A model generated the notes under the pieces. It had not been told where the DNA came from. It worked only from the letters and a program-made list of their open reading frames with translations, and did no database searches. A DNA stretch of 64,000 bases from Pseudomonas sp. Its GTDB lineage: Bacteria; Pseudomonadota; Gammaproteobacteria; Pseudomonadales; Pseudomonadaceae. Shown here one piece after another: positions 16,976-27,167 of the stretch (its first letter is position 1; each line of letters begins with the position of its first letter). The translations under genes were made by a program, and so were the position numbers. The stretch lies in contig NZ_JASLGE010000027.1 of NCBI RefSeq assembly GCF_030150285.1, forward strand, positions 161,692-225,691. Reading direction: 5' to 3'.

Positions 16976-19411
16976 TTACCATTTGTAGTTGACGCTGGCC
17001 ATGACGTTGCGACGGTCGCCGTAGTAGCAGTAGAAGCCGTCGCAGGTGGAGATGTACTGCTTGTCGAACACGTTGTTGGCGTTCAATGCCACGCTGGCAC
17101 CTTTGAGGGATTTGCTCACGCTGGCCAGGTCGTAATGCACGGCGGCGTCGTACACGGTGTAAGCGCTGGTATGGCCATATGAGGCGTCCGGCACGTAGGC
17201 CATGCTGCCAATCGCAATGTTGTCGGTCTCACCTACATAACGTGCGCCAAACCCCACACCGAAACCTTCAAGCGCGCCTTTGTGCCACGTGTAGTCAGCC
17301 CAGATCGACGCTTGATGCTCAGGCGTGAGCGGCAATGGACGGTTTTTATCCAGCGGGTCGGAGACCTTGGTCATTTTGGTGTTGGCGTAGGTGTAGGCCG
17401 CCGTCAACTTGAGGTTGTCGTTGACGTTGCCCACCGCTTCCAGTTCCACACCGCGCACGTTGGCTTCACCCAGCGGGCGGCTCACGCCAAGGGTATCGCT
17501 GAGCACGATATTTTTGCGGGTCAGGTCATAAACGGCCGCGGTGAACAGCATGTCGCTGCCCGGTGGCTGGTATTTGACGCCCACTTCATATTGCTTGCCG
17601 GTGCCCGGTTTGAAAGCCTTGCCGCCAAAACCACCCGGTTCAGCCTGGAACGACTCGGCATACGACATATAAGGTGTAAAGCCGGAATCGAACACGTAGC
17701 TCAGTGCGGCATTGCCGGTGAAGGCGCTGTCATCACGGCTGTCGTGCGCATCGTTGAGGTTGTAGAAGGTGGTGTCGGTGTTCAGCCAGTCCTGACGACC
17801 GCCCAGGGTCAGGCGCCAGTTATCCAGCGCTATCTGGTCTTGCAGGTACACCCCCGTGTCGCGGGTTTTCTGGTTGTAGTCGTTATAAGCGGTGTAGTTG
17901 ACGTTGCTGAAATCCTGCCCGTAAATCGGGTTGATGATGTTGCTGGCCGGGGCTACGCCGTACTGCCATTTGTAGTGGGTGTTGATTCGTTGGTAGTCCA
18001 GCCCGATCAGCACGGTGTGCTTGAGCGCACCTGTCGTGAAGTCGGCCTGCACGTTGTTATCCACGGCGAACTGGCTGATGTCTTCATCCACGATATTGGC
18101 ACCGCGCTGGAGAGTGCCGTCGTCCGCCACCGAGCCGTAATAGCCACCCGCGGTGATACCTTGGAACGCCAGATCGCTTTTGGTATAGCGCAGGTTCTGA
18201 CGGAACTGCCACACGTCATTGAAGCGATGCTCAAACGCATAACCCAGTGCGTAATAGGTTTTGTCGTAGAACTCCCACTTCGGGTCGCCCAGGTTCTTGT
18301 GGTATTTCACCTCGCCCGCTGGCGAGGACACCTTGGTGCCCTGTATGGGCAGGAATTGGCTGGTGATGCCTGTATCGTCACGGTTGAACTGGCTGAGGAA
18401 GGTCAGGCTGGTGTCTGGATCGATGTTCCAGGTCAGGCTGGGGGCGAGGTTGTAGCGCTTGTCTTCGTTGTGGTCGATGGCGGTGTTGCTGTCGCGCACG
18501 ACCCCGCTGACGCGGTACAGGAAACGACCTTCATCATCGACAGGCCCGGTGCTGTCAAAGCTGATCTGTTTGCGTTGATAGCTGCCGATTTGTACTTGCA
18601 CTTCGTGGCTGGCGGTGTCTTCCGGGCGACGGCTGACCATGTCCAGCAAACCGCCGGCCGGTGTTTGGCCATAGACCGAGGAGGCCGGGCCGCGCAGCAG
18701 CGCCACGCGCTCCAGGTCCCAGGTTTCCAGTTTCGGCATGACGTAGTTGCCCTTGGGCAGCGCCAGCCCATCGAGGAACTGGACCGGTTCAAAGCCGCGC
18801 ACTTTCATCCATTCGGCGCGGCTGTCGCTGCCGTAACTGCTGGCGGTGACGCCGGGCATATAACGAACAGCGTCATCCAGGTTTTGCACCGCACGGTCCT
18901 GCATCTGGCTGCGGGCGGTGACCGAGATCGAGCGCGGGGCTTCGGCCAGCAACGTATCGGTTTTGGTGCCTGAGGCGGAGCGTTTGGCCAGGTAGCCGTC
19001 GACCGGGCTCCAGGCACTTTCATAGCGGCCTTGGCCGGAGATGGTGGTGGCCTCAAGGGCGACGACACCGTCAGGAATCTCGATCAGCGTAAAACTGCCG
19101 CCGTTTCCGGGCACCAACTGCAAACCGCTCCCCCGCAACGCTTCACGCAGGGCGGTGGTGGGTTCGAGTTGGCCGTTGACCGGGGCCGAGGTTTTACCCG
19201 CCAGCAGCGAGGCATCAATGGCCAGGGTAATCCCGGCCTGGCTGGCGATCTGGTTCAGGGTGGTCGCCAACGGGCCCGCGGGCAGGTTGTAGCTGCGGGC
19301 GGTGGTGCTCTGTTCGCTAGCCATCAGCGAAGGGCTGATCAGCGGGGCACTGAGGGCGATGGCAACGGCGAGCAGGCTAGGGCGCAAAAACGTATCGAGG
19401 GTGCGGGACAT
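16976..19411 (-). CDS. TonB-dependent siderophore receptor with N-terminal signalling domain
   Basis: 811 residues from the ATG at 19411 (MSRTLDTFLRPSLLAVAIAL), with a long signal peptide ending near LMA. The STN signalling domain follows (YNLPAGPLATTLNQIASQAG), then a plug (SISVTARSQMQDRAVQNLDD, VALLRGPASSVYGQTPAGGL) and a 22-strand barrel ending in VNYKW with the terminal aromatic. The domain order is that of transducing receptors for hydroxamate siderophores. The I-R-A-PepSY order resembles the ferrioxamine (fox) locus of P. aeruginosa. The siderophore is not determinable here. About 90 bp separate it from the anti-sigma gene. Confidence 0.9.
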   Translation of the reverse strand: MSRTLDTFLRPSLLAVAIALSAPLISPSLMASEQSTTARSYNLPAGPLATTLNQIASQAGITLAIDASLLAGKTSAPVNGQLEPTTALREALRGSGLQLVPGNGGSFTLIEIPDGVVALEATTISGQGRYESAWSPVDGYLAKRSASGTKTDTLLAEAPRSISVTARSQMQDRAVQNLDDAVRYMPGVTASSYGSDSRAEWMKVRGFEPVQFLDGLALPKGNYVMPKLETWDLERVALLRGPASSVYGQTPAGGLLDMVSRRPEDTASHEVQVQIGSYQRKQISFDSTGPVDDEGRFLYRVSGVVRDSNTAIDHNEDKRYNLAPSLTWNIDPDTSLTFLSQFNRDDTGITSQFLPIQGTKVSSPAGEVKYHKNLGDPKWEFYDKTYYALGYAFEHRFNDVWQFRQNLRYTKSDLAFQGITAGGYYGSVADDGTLQRGANIVDEDISQFAVDNNVQADFTTGALKHTVLIGLDYQRINTHYKWQYGVAPASNIINPIYGQDFSNVNYTAYNDYNQKTRDTGVYLQDQIALDNWRLTLGGRQDWLNTDTTFYNLNDAHDSRDDSAFTGNAALSYVFDSGFTPYMSYAESFQAEPGGFGGKAFKPGTGKQYEVGVKYQPPGSDMLFTAAVYDLTRKNIVLSDTLGVSRPLGEANVRGVELEAVGNVNDNLKLTAAYTYANTKMTKVSDPLDKNRPLPLTPEHQASIWADYTWHKGALEGFGVGFGARYVGETDNIAIGSMAYVPDASYGHTSAYTVYDAAVHYDLASVSKSLKGASVALNANNVFDKQYISTCDGFYCYYGDRRNVMASVNYKW

Positions 19412-19500
19412 TCGGCGGATTCCTGAATGGAAATGTTTCTCAATGCCTGTATGCCGCACGAGTTTTGAAAAGTGATAGGGCCGCAGTGAATTATTTTTTA

Positions 19501-20481
19501 TTAGGGTGCAGGCGCCGCTTTGGGCCCCACCGTGACCCACCACGGCGTGCGTTGCTGGATCTGCACCGGCAAGGTGGGCAGCAGGGCATTGAGTGCCCGC
19601 TCAACATTGTTCAGTGGGAAGCTGCCAGTAATGCGCAGGTCGGCTACTTCAGGGGCGACGCCCAAGTGGCCGCGCTGGTAGCGGTTGAGTTCGCTGATCA
19701 TGTCGGCCAGGCGCACGTTGTCGAGCACCAGCATGCCCCGTGTCCAGGCGTCGGCACTGGCGTTGACGGCGACGCTTTGGCCCAGGCTGCCACGGTACAT
19801 CAGCACCTGCTGGCCTTCGTTGAAGACGGTTTCGTCAGCGCTGCCCTGCGGGTGGGCGGCCACGCGGGATTGCAGGACGCTCAAGCGCGTACCGTCGTCT
19901 TCGCGCTTGACCAGGAAGCGGGTGCCCAGCGCGCGCAGGCTGCCGTCGCGGGTTTGCACGATAAACGGTCGCGGGTCGCCGTGGCCGGTCTGCACCAGAA
20001 TCTCGCCTGCTTGCAGGATGATGCGCCGCGTGGTGTCGTCGAACCGTACATCCACGGCACTGTGGGTGTTGAGGTTGAGCACGGTACCGTCGGCCAGGCG
20101 CAGTTCGCGTTGTTCGCCAGTGGCGGTGCGCTGATCGGCCATCCAGTAATCCATCGGCCCGTACTGTTTGCCCGCAAACACGGCCAGCCCGCACAACAGC
20201 GCCACACTGGCCAACCCGCCGCCCATTTTGCGCAGTGGCCGACCCGCGCCATGGCGGGCCTTGCGCAAGGCGTTGCGCGCCGGAACGCTGGTGTTGCTGA
20301 AACGCTGGTCGAGCATGCCCAGTTGCAGCCAGGCACGGGCATGTTCGTCGCTGGCGGCATACCATTTGGCGAATTCGGCCTGTTCCACGGCGCTGCCATT
20401 GCCGCAATCCAGGCACAGTTGCCAGGCGATTGCAGCGTCCAGCACCTGCGCAGACACAGGCCCGGTCTTGGCCTGACTCAT
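19501..20481 (-). CDS. FecR-family anti-sigma regulator
   Basis: 326 residues from the ATG at 20481, which overlaps the sigma gene's stop (ATGA). An N-terminal cytosolic anti-sigma domain (AEFAKWYAASDEHARAWLQL) is followed by one membrane segment (GGLASVALLCGLAVFAG) and the periplasmic FecR domain (RELRLADGTVLNLNTHSAVD). In the family it senses the loaded receptor through the STN domain and releases the sigma factor. Partner genes on both sides agree with this. Confidence 0.9.
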   Translation of the reverse strand: MSQAKTGPVSAQVLDAAIAWQLCLDCGNGSAVEQAEFAKWYAASDEHARAWLQLGMLDQRFSNTSVPARNALRKARHGAGRPLRKMGGGLASVALLCGLAVFAGKQYGPMDYWMADQRTATGEQRELRLADGTVLNLNTHSAVDVRFDDTTRRIILQAGEILVQTGHGDPRPFIVQTRDGSLRALGTRFLVKREDDGTRLSVLQSRVAAHPQGSADETVFNEGQQVLMYRGSLGQSVAVNASADAWTRGMLVLDNVRLADMISELNRYQRGHLGVAPEVADLRITGSFPLNNVERALNALLPTLPVQIQQRTPWWVTVGPKAAPAP

Positions 20482-21002
20482 GTGGGCTCGCCGTACAGGG
20501 CGATGTAACACTGGCGAATGCCCTGGGCCAGGTATTGGCGCACGCGGGGCACGGATACGCCAAGGCGTTCAGCGATGTCGGCGTGGGTCAAGCCATCAAG
20601 GCGGCTGTACAGGAAGGCCGCGCGGGCCTTGCTGGACAACTTGCCCAGCAGGCGGTCGATGGCCCGCAGGTCTTCGAGGATCAAATGCTGCTCTTCCGGG
20701 GAGGGTTGCTCGGCGGCGGGCAACTGCATCAACTCGTTCAGGTAAGCCTGTTCCAGGGCGGCGCGGCGGAAATAATCGAACAGCAGGCCTTTGGCAATGG
20801 CGGCCAGAAAGGCGCGGGGTTCGCGGGGGGCTTGCAGTTCGGCACGGCCCAGCAGGCGCACAAAGGTGTCCTGGCTCAGGTCTTCTGCCCGTTGCGGGCA
20901 GGCCACATTGCGCCGCAGCCATGTCAGCAGCCAGCCGCGATGGTCGCGATAAAGCGCACCGACCAGCTCACTGTGAGGGGTTTGGACTGACGACAAGGGC
21001 AT
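20478..21002 (-). CDS. ECF sigma factor, FecI type
   Basis: About 174 residues starting at the ATG at 21002; a GTG four codons earlier (21014) is also possible. Region 2 (DLSQDTFVRLL, PRAFLAAIAKGLLFDYFRR) and region 4 (LSSKARAAFLYSRLDGLTHA and DIAERLGVSVPRVRQYL) are clear. It should direct RNA polymerase to the receptor promoter on siderophore binding. A Fur-type site lies just upstream. Confidence 0.9.
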   Translation of the reverse strand: MPLSSVQTPHSELVGALYRDHRGWLLTWLRRNVACPQRAEDLSQDTFVRLLGRAELQAPREPRAFLAAIAKGLLFDYFRRAALEQAYLNELMQLPAAEQPSPEEQHLILEDLRAIDRLLGKLSSKARAAFLYSRLDGLTHADIAERLGVSVPRVRQYLAQGIRQCYIALYGEPT

Positions 21003-21021
21003 CACCGAATACACGTTTTAT

Positions 21022-21043
21022 CTAACGATAATTATTCGCGATT
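21022..21043 (-). promoter_or_regulatory. putative Fur box before the ECF sigma gene
   Basis: AT-rich segment AACGATAATTATTCGCGATT shares the GATAATNAT core of the Fur consensus in both directions and lies 20-40 bp upstream of the sigma factor start. Iron repression of FecI-type genes is the rule in pseudomonads. Match is imperfect. Confidence 0.5.
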
Positions 21044-21115
21044 GTGTCAGAGGCGATAAGCCTGCGCAATTGGCGCTCATCGGATGCAGGAAGACAGTTA
21101 AAGCAGGGGCGCGGC

Positions 21116-21841
21116 TTAAAAGCTGTGTACCTGCTTGCGCCGCTGCCATTGGTTGAGCCGTTGTTGCAAGGCCAAGGGGCTGTTGATGCCTTGAGCATTG
21201 GCCCGGCTAAACAGGATAAGCGCCAGTTCAGCGGTGGCCAGGGCGTCGGCGCTGGCGTTGTGGCGGTCTTCGACCTGGAGGTTGAAGTGGCGGATCCAGT
21301 GGTCTAGCCCGGCGTCGCGCGCAGTGACGTGAGGGCATAACAGAGGAGCCAGCGCCGCTACGTCCATAAAAGGGTGTTGCAGGCGGTAGCCCAGGCTGTC
21401 CTTGAGCGCGCGCCCCAGCATGTGCTGATCGAATGGAGCATGGAATGCCAGCAACGGGCTGTCGCCAACAAATGCCATAAAATCGAGCAGGGCATCTGCC
21501 GGGTCGCAGCCTGCCGCAATCGCGCTGGGCCCTAGCCCGTGCAGCAGGACGCTGGGGTTAAGCGGGGCGTGGGTGCGCAGCAAGGTGCGCTCGAACGCCT
21601 GGCCCAGATCAATGGCCCCGTCTTCGATCACCATCGCGCCAATCGACAACACTTGGTCGCGATTGAGGTTCAGCCCGCTGGTTTCCAGGTCGACGACCAC
21701 CCAGCGCTGGCCGCGCAACGGCTGCTCGCCCAGAACCGGGGAGGCGGTGGGCAATTGCTTTAGGCGCTGTTGTTGCTCAAGGCTCAGCAGCGGTTTTTTG
21801 CGGGGCAATAACCAGGCCCCCAGAGAAGACAGGACACTCAT
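21116..21841 (-). CDS. DnaQ-like 3'-5' exonuclease
   Basis: 241 residues. DEDD-type motifs: VVVDLETSGLN (Asp51, Glu53), AFHAPFDQHML and HNASADALATAEL near the C-terminus. It resembles the stand-alone PolC/epsilon-type exonucleases found with CBS/DUF294 proteins. The gene overlaps the upstream CBS gene by four bases (ATGA), so the two are translationally coupled. Its biological substrate in this pairing is not known; DNA polymerase proofreading is not implied. Confidence 0.88.
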   Translation of the reverse strand: MSVLSSLGAWLLPRKKPLLSLEQQQRLKQLPTASPVLGEQPLRGQRWVVVDLETSGLNLNRDQVLSIGAMVIEDGAIDLGQAFERTLLRTHAPLNPSVLLHGLGPSAIAAGCDPADALLDFMAFVGDSPLLAFHAPFDQHMLGRALKDSLGYRLQHPFMDVAALAPLLCPHVTARDAGLDHWIRHFNLQVEDRHNASADALATAELALILFSRANAQGINSPLALQQRLNQWQRRKQVHSF

Positions 21842-23772
21842 AGCTGATACCGCAAGGTCAGGCTGCTTTGCAGACGCTGCGCTTGGCGCAACGCTTCACG
21901 CAGGATGCGCCGGTCGAGCTGGTTGAGGCTGTCCGGGTCGACCCGGTTGGAGTACGGGCGGTTTTCGCGGGTTTGCACCTGGTGCTGTTGCATCCGGGTT
22001 TGCTGGATAAAGTGATAGGCCTCTTCATAGGCGGCACCGTCCAGCGCTTCGATCACCTCCAGGCTGACCAGTTGGCGCAGGCGCTCCAGGGTATTGTTGG
22101 CCTCCACGCCGTGGGCCAGCGCCAACAGGCGAGCACCATCGACAAAGGGCGTGAGGCCCTGGATTTTGAGGTCCAGCGTGGCTTTGTCGTTGCCTTTGCG
22201 CTCCAGCACAAACTCGCGGAAACGCCCCACGGGCGGGCGATGGCGCAAGGCATTGGCGGCCATCATGCGCTGGAACAGCCGGTTGTCGGCCACCTGCGTG
22301 AGGATTCCCTGGCGCAGTTGCTGGCAACCCTGTTCATCGCCCCAGACCACCCGCAGGTCGAAGTAGATGCTCGAAGCCAGCAGGTTTTCCGGCGTGGCTT
22401 CGCGAATAAAGGCGGCGAACCGGCGGGCCCATTCCGCGCGTGACAGGCACAGGTCCGGGTTGCCGGCCATGATGTTGCCCTTGCACAACGTAAAGCCGCA
22501 GGCCGCCAGGTGGGTGTTGATCTGCTGCGCAATCGGCAGCAGGCGCTGACGGTAGTCGGCGGCTTGGGCGGCGTCTTTGGCTTCGAACAGAATGCCGTTG
22601 TCCTGATCGGTGTGCAGGGTTTGTTCGCGTCGCCCTTCGCTGCCAAAACACAGCCAGGTGAACGGCACACCGGGGTCGCCTTTTTCCGCCAGCACCAACT
22701 CGATCACGCGGCACACGGTGTGGTCGTTGAGTTGGGTGATGATATGGGTGATCTGAGTGGACGATGCGCCGTGGGCGAGCATGCGCTCCACCAGTTGGCC
22801 AATTTCGCCGCGCAGGTTGATCAGGTTTTCTAGGCGCGGGGCATGGCGGATGGTGCGCGCCAGGTGCACCAGGTCGACCCGTTGCAGTGAGAACAGGTCA
22901 CGTTCGGAGACCACGCCGCACAGGCGTTGATCCTTGACCAGGCACACGTGGGCAATATGACGCTCGGTCATGGCGATCGCGGCGTCGAATGCGCTGTGGT
23001 CCGGGGACAGGTAAAACGGCCCTGGCGTCATGTGCAGGGCGATCGCCTGTGCAAAATCGTGCAGGCCGTTGGCAACCACTTGGCGCAGATCGCGCAGGGT
23101 AAAAATCCCCAACGGTGCTTTGTTCGCGTCGACGACCACGATGCTGCCCACTTGCTGCTCGTGCATCAGGCGCACCGCTTCACGCAGCGCGGTATCAGGC
23201 AGGCAGGTCACGGGGTGGCGCATGGCCAGTTCACCCAGTCGTGTGTTGAGCGAATACTGATGGCCCAGGGTTTCAACGGCTTTTTGCTGCACCTGCTGGT
23301 TGACCTTGTCGAGCAGGCTGCTGACGCCGCGCAGGGCAAAGTCGCGGAACTCGTCGGACAGGGCGAACAACTTGATAAACGCCGGTTTGTTCAGTTGCAG
23401 GCAAAAGGTGTCTTCGGCGGCCCGGTGCTCGGTGCGGGTGGCCCGCTCGCCCAGCAGCGCGGCCAGCGGGAAGCATTCGCCAGCGGTGATTTCGAAGGTG
23501 GTCTGGGCCTCTTCGCGGCCTTGGTGAGTGCGTTCGCCCACGACGCGGCCCTGTTTCACAATATAAAAGTGCTCTACCGGGCCATCGGCCGGCCGGATGA
23601 TGGTCTCGCCCGGGCCATAGAAGCGCAGTTGGCACTGCTCGACCAGGAACGCCAGGTGCGCGTTTTCCATGTGATTAAAGGGCGGGAAGCGCTGCAAAAA
23701 CTGCATGGTGCCGTGAATATTTTGCAAAACCGCCGTTTTCCCTGCCTGGAGAAACGCATCCGATTGACTCAT
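21838..23772 (-). CDS. cyclic-nucleotide/CBS-domain protein with DUF294 nucleotidyltransferase-like domain
   Basis: 644 residues from the ATG at 23772 (MSQSDAFLQAGKTAV); the open frame upstream is ignored because it lacks a good start. Order: cNMP-binding-type domain (residues about 20-130, FYGPGETIIRPADG), a CBS pair (MRHPVTCLPDTALREAVRLM and a second copy with HMTPGPFYLSPDHSAFDAAI), then a DUF294 nucleotidyltransferase-like domain (FGSEGRREQTLHTDQDNGIL) and its C-terminal partner. It is probably a nucleotide-sensing signalling protein. Related proteins often sit near acetate transport genes, but none are visible here. Confidence 0.88.
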   Translation of the reverse strand: MSQSDAFLQAGKTAVLQNIHGTMQFLQRFPPFNHMENAHLAFLVEQCQLRFYGPGETIIRPADGPVEHFYIVKQGRVVGERTHQGREEAQTTFEITAGECFPLAALLGERATRTEHRAAEDTFCLQLNKPAFIKLFALSDEFRDFALRGVSSLLDKVNQQVQQKAVETLGHQYSLNTRLGELAMRHPVTCLPDTALREAVRLMHEQQVGSIVVVDANKAPLGIFTLRDLRQVVANGLHDFAQAIALHMTPGPFYLSPDHSAFDAAIAMTERHIAHVCLVKDQRLCGVVSERDLFSLQRVDLVHLARTIRHAPRLENLINLRGEIGQLVERMLAHGASSTQITHIITQLNDHTVCRVIELVLAEKGDPGVPFTWLCFGSEGRREQTLHTDQDNGILFEAKDAAQAADYRQRLLPIAQQINTHLAACGFTLCKGNIMAGNPDLCLSRAEWARRFAAFIREATPENLLASSIYFDLRVVWGDEQGCQQLRQGILTQVADNRLFQRMMAANALRHRPPVGRFREFVLERKGNDKATLDLKIQGLTPFVDGARLLALAHGVEANNTLERLRQLVSLEVIEALDGAAYEEAYHFIQQTRMQQHQVQTRENRPYSNRVDPDSLNQLDRRILREALRQAQRLQSSLTLRYQL

Positions 23773-24056
23773 GACCGTTACCGCGTTGTGAGCTGTTGTA
23801 GGGGCGGGGCAGCGCGCGCCCCAGGGAGTGTTTAGACCCTCATGCTCGGTTGTCTGAGCGTGGGTGCCCATTGGACGTAAGTCTATGGCGGTAATGGCCT
23901 ATTGGTATTGTTGAACTTGCCTACATCAATATTGCCTATTTCTCTTGATGTAAGGCTTGGAAATACCTCTGTGCTGGCGCACATTGGGACACGGTTGCGG
24001 AATAACTGACTACGCTGCTGGGGTGTTTGATCGATAAGACTGCCGTCGAGAGCTGA

Positions 24057-24533
24057 ATGACAGAACATGACATCTTGACTGATGCTGAGCGCGAGGCCTT
24101 GAGCGAAGTGATGCAGGCTCCGGTGCTGGTTCAGTCCCATGAGCGCGTGCTGGTGGTTGACGACGACCGCGAGTCGCGTTTCTTGCTGGCCGAGCTGCTC
24201 ACCCTGCACGGTATTGAATGCCTGACCGCCCAGGGTGAGCCCGAGGCGTGGGCGCTGTTGCAGGCTGACATGTCGATTGGCTTGCTGCTGACCGACCTGC
24301 GCATGCACCCCCATAGCGGCCTGGAACTGATTGGCAAGGTGCGCAAGTCTCATTTGGCGGATTTGCCGGTGATCATCATCTCGGGGCATGCCGACGCGCG
24401 CGATGCCATTGAAGCCATGCACTTGCACGTAGTGGACTTTTTGCTCAAGCCGATTGATACGCAAAAACTGCTGCAATTGATCCGCCAGGAACTGCAACTG
24501 GAACCCCCTGACGCGCTGCAGGTGCAGGCCTAA
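24057..24533 (+). CDS. single-domain response regulator
   Basis: 158 residues: a receiver domain with little else. Asp35/Asp36 (VLVVDDDRES), phosphoacceptor Asp80 (LLLTDLRMH), Ser109 (IIISGHAD) and Lys131 (LLKPID) are all present, so it should be phosphorylatable. About 28 residues precede the domain. No histidine kinase is adjacent, so its partner must be elsewhere. A strong terminator follows. Confidence 0.88.
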   Translation: MTEHDILTDAEREALSEVMQAPVLVQSHERVLVVDDDRESRFLLAELLTLHGIECLTAQGEPEAWALLQADMSIGLLLTDLRMHPHSGLELIGKVRKSHLADLPVIIISGHADARDAIEAMHLHVVDFLLKPIDTQKLLQLIRQELQLEPPDALQVQA

Positions 24534-24554
24534 ACCGTGCTCTTGATCAGACGT

Positions 24555-24583
24555 AAAAACCCCGGCACGTGGCCGGGGTTTTT
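24555..24583. terminator. bidirectional rho-independent terminator
   Basis: AAAAACCCCGGCACG and TGGCCGGGGTTTTT form a GC-rich stem with A and T runs on either side, between the convergent response regulator and glcB genes. Confidence 0.9.
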
Positions 24584-24600
24584 GTTGTTGCCGGGGGCAG

Positions 24601-26778
24601 TTACAGGCCGTGCTTGGCCTTGAACTCGCGACGACGACGGTGCAGCACCGGCTCGGTGTAGCCATTGGGCTGCCGGGTGCCTTCAATGACCAATTCGACC
24701 GCCGCCTGGAAGGCGATGTTGCTGTCGAAGTGGGGGGCCAGCGGGCGGTACAGCGGGTCATTGGCGTTTTGGCGGTCGACCACTGGTGCCATGCGCTTGA
24801 GGCTGGCCAGCACCTGCGCTTCAGTGACGATGCCGTGACGCAGCCAGTTGGCGATGTGCTGGCTGGAAATACGCAGCGTCGCACGGTCTTCCATCAGGCC
24901 GATGTCGTGAATGTCCGGCACCTTGGAACAGCCCACGCCCTGGTCGATCCAGCGCACGACGTAGCCCAGGATGCCTTGCGCGTTGTTGTCCAGTTCGTTC
25001 TGGATCTGCTCGGGCGTCCATTGCGGGTTCACGGCCAGCGGGATCGTCAGAATATCGTCCACCGAGGCATGAGCGCGCTTGGCCAGTTCGGCCTGACGGG
25101 CGAACACGTCGACCTTATGGTAATGCAGCGCGTGCAAGGCAGCGGCAGTCGGTGAGGGCACCCAGGCGGTGTTGGCCCCGGCCAGCGGGTGCGCAATTTT
25201 CTGCTCCAGCATGGTGGCCATCAGATCAGGCATGGCCCACATGCCTTTGCCAATTTGAGCGCGGCCTTGCAAACCCGTGCTCAACCCCACATCGACGTTG
25301 TTGTTCTCGTAGGCCGTAATCCACTTCTCGGCCTTCATGTCGGCCTTGCGCACCATGGGGCCGGCTTCCATTGAGGTATGGATTTCATCGCCGGTACGGT
25401 CCAGGAAGCCGGTGTTGATAAATACCACGCGCTCGCTGGCGGCCTTGATGCAGGCTTTGAGGTTGACGGTGGTGCGGCGCTCTTCGTCCATGATCCCGAC
25501 TTTGAGCGTGTTGCGCGGCAGTGCGAGCACATCTTCGATACGGCCAAATAGCTCATTGGTGAACGCCGCTTCTTCCGGGCCGTGCATTTTCGGTTTAACG
25601 ATGTACACAGAACCGGTGCGGCTGTTGCTGCGCGTGGTCTGGCCGTTGAGGCTGTGGATGGCCGCCAGGCTGGTCAGCAAGCCGTCGAGAATACCTTCGG
25701 GCACTTCGTTGCCGTCTTTGTCGAGAATCGCGTCGATGGTCATCAAGTGACCGACGTTGCGCACGAACAACAAAGAACGGCCATGCAGGGTGACGGTGCC
25801 ACCGTGGGGTGCGGTGTAGGCGCGGTCCGGGTTCATGGTGCGGGTAAAGGTTTCGCCGCCCTTGGACACCTGCTCGCTCAGGTCGCCTTTCATCAGGCCC
25901 AGCCAGTTGCGGTAAATCACCACTTTATCGTCGGCGTCGACCGCCGCCACGGAGTCTTCGCAGTCCATGATGGTGGTCAGCGCGGCTTCCATCAGCACGT
26001 CTTTGACCCCGGCAGCATCGGTCTGGCCGATGGGGCTGGTGGCATCGATCTGAATTTCGAAGTGCAGGCCGTTGTGCTTGAGCAAAAGGGCGATGGGGGC
26101 GGCCGCTTCACCCTGGAAGCCGATCAATTGCGCACTGTCACGCAGGCCCGTGGAGGCACCGCCCTTGAGGGCGACCTGCAAGGCACCGTCAACCAGGGCA
26201 TAACCGGTGGCGTCAACATGGGAGCCGCTGGCCAGCGGCGCGGCTTCGTCCAGAAAAGCGCGGGCGAAGGCAATGACCTTGTCGCCCCGTACCTTGTTGT
26301 AACCGCGGCCTTTCTCGGCACCGTCGGCTTCGCTGATGGCGTCGGTGCCATACAGCGCGTCGTACAGCGAGCCCCAGCGGGCGTTCGAAGCGTTCAGGGC
26401 AAAGCGCGCATTCATCACCGGCACCACCAATTGTGGGCCAGCCATGCGGGCGATTTCGTCATCGACGTTTTGCGTCGTTGCCTGGAAATCTGCGACTTCT
26501 GGCAGCAGGTACCCGATATCTTGCAGGAAGGCTTTGTAAGCCACGGCGTCATGGGCCTTGCCGGCCTGAGCCTGGTGCCAGGCGTCAATGCGCGCCTGTA
26601 AATCGTCGCGTTTGGCGAGCAGTGCTTGGTTCTTGGGTGCCAGGTCATGGATGACCTTGTCGGCCCCGGCCCAGAACTGATCGGCGGTGAGGCCGGTACC
26701 GGGAATAGCTTCGTCGTTGACGAAGTCGAACAGGACTTTGGCGACCTGCAGGCCACCGACGTGAACGTGTTCAGTCAT
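24601..26778 (-). CDS. glcB: malate synthase G
   Basis: 725 residues from the ATG at 26778 ([19 protein letters not shown]), the exact length usual for the G isoform. It condenses glyoxylate with acetyl-CoA to malate. Typical blocks include [53 protein letters not shown] and VDQGVG-type sequence near the C-terminus ([15 protein letters not shown]). It stands alone here, with a 390-bp regulatory-looking gap upstream. Confidence 0.96.
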   Translation of the reverse strand: MTEHVHVGGLQVAKVLFDFVNDEAIPGTGLTADQFWAGADKVIHDLAPKNQALLAKRDDLQARIDAWHQAQAGKAHDAVAYKAFLQDIGYLLPEVADFQATTQNVDDEIARMAGPQLVVPVMNARFALNASNARWGSLYDALYGTDAISEADGAEKGRGYNKVRGDKVIAFARAFLDEAAPLASGSHVDATGYALVDGALQVALKGGASTGLRDSAQLIGFQGEAAAPIALLLKHNGLHFEIQIDATSPIGQTDAAGVKDVLMEAALTTIMDCEDSVAAVDADDKVVIYRNWLGLMKGDLSEQVSKGGETFTRTMNPDRAYTAPHGGTVTLHGRSLLFVRNVGHLMTIDAILDKDGNEVPEGILDGLLTSLAAIHSLNGQTTRSNSRTGSVYIVKPKMHGPEEAAFTNELFGRIEDVLALPRNTLKVGIMDEERRTTVNLKACIKAASERVVFINTGFLDRTGDEIHTSMEAGPMVRKADMKAEKWITAYENNNVDVGLSTGLQGRAQIGKGMWAMPDLMATMLEQKIAHPLAGANTAWVPSPTAAALHALHYHKVDVFARQAELAKRAHASVDDILTIPLAVNPQWTPEQIQNELDNNAQGILGYVVRWIDQGVGCSKVPDIHDIGLMEDRATLRISSQHIANWLRHGIVTEAQVLASLKRMAPVVDRQNANDPLYRPLAPHFDSNIAFQAAVELVIEGTRQPNGYTEPVLHRRRREFKAKHGL

Positions 26779-27167
26779 TGCTTGCCTCACTCATTTTTAT
26801 TTAAAGCCTGGGCACCGCATGGCTCGTGCTGGCGGGGCGGTACGGGTATGACAGACGCCTTGGCAGACCGTATTGCGAAATATGTAGTGGTCGCTGCGGC
26901 ATACTACATGATCAATTGCCGATGTGAAAATCAGACTAATCACGTCGTTCTGCGACCGATTTAGAGCGATCGGTCACATACAAGTACCGGATGTTCTCAA
27001 GAAATGCATGAGTTGTTCCAGATAATTATAAAAACAGTACACAATTCATATCTTGAGCCCATCTGCAGGCGCGAGCTGGCTCGCGACCCTTGCTCTTGAA
27101 AATCGGCTGGCTGCACCCCCAAGAGCAGTGCCTATACTTGATCGACCCCCAATAAGAGTGAACGGCC
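26779..27167. other. upstream region of glcB and the GcvR-like gene
   Basis: 389 bp between divergent genes. Two inverted repeats are visible: ATGTAGT/ACTACAT (26882-26909) and GACCGAT/ATCGGTC (26954-26975), possible operators. A weak REP-like palindrome lies at 27065-27089. A TATACT hexamer near 27133 could be the -10 of the plus-strand gene. No coding sequence is supported. Confidence 0.5.

Noticed and set aside
17282..18973. 563-codon plus-strand frame across the TonB-dependent receptor
   Set aside because: Antisense shadow of a clear receptor gene.
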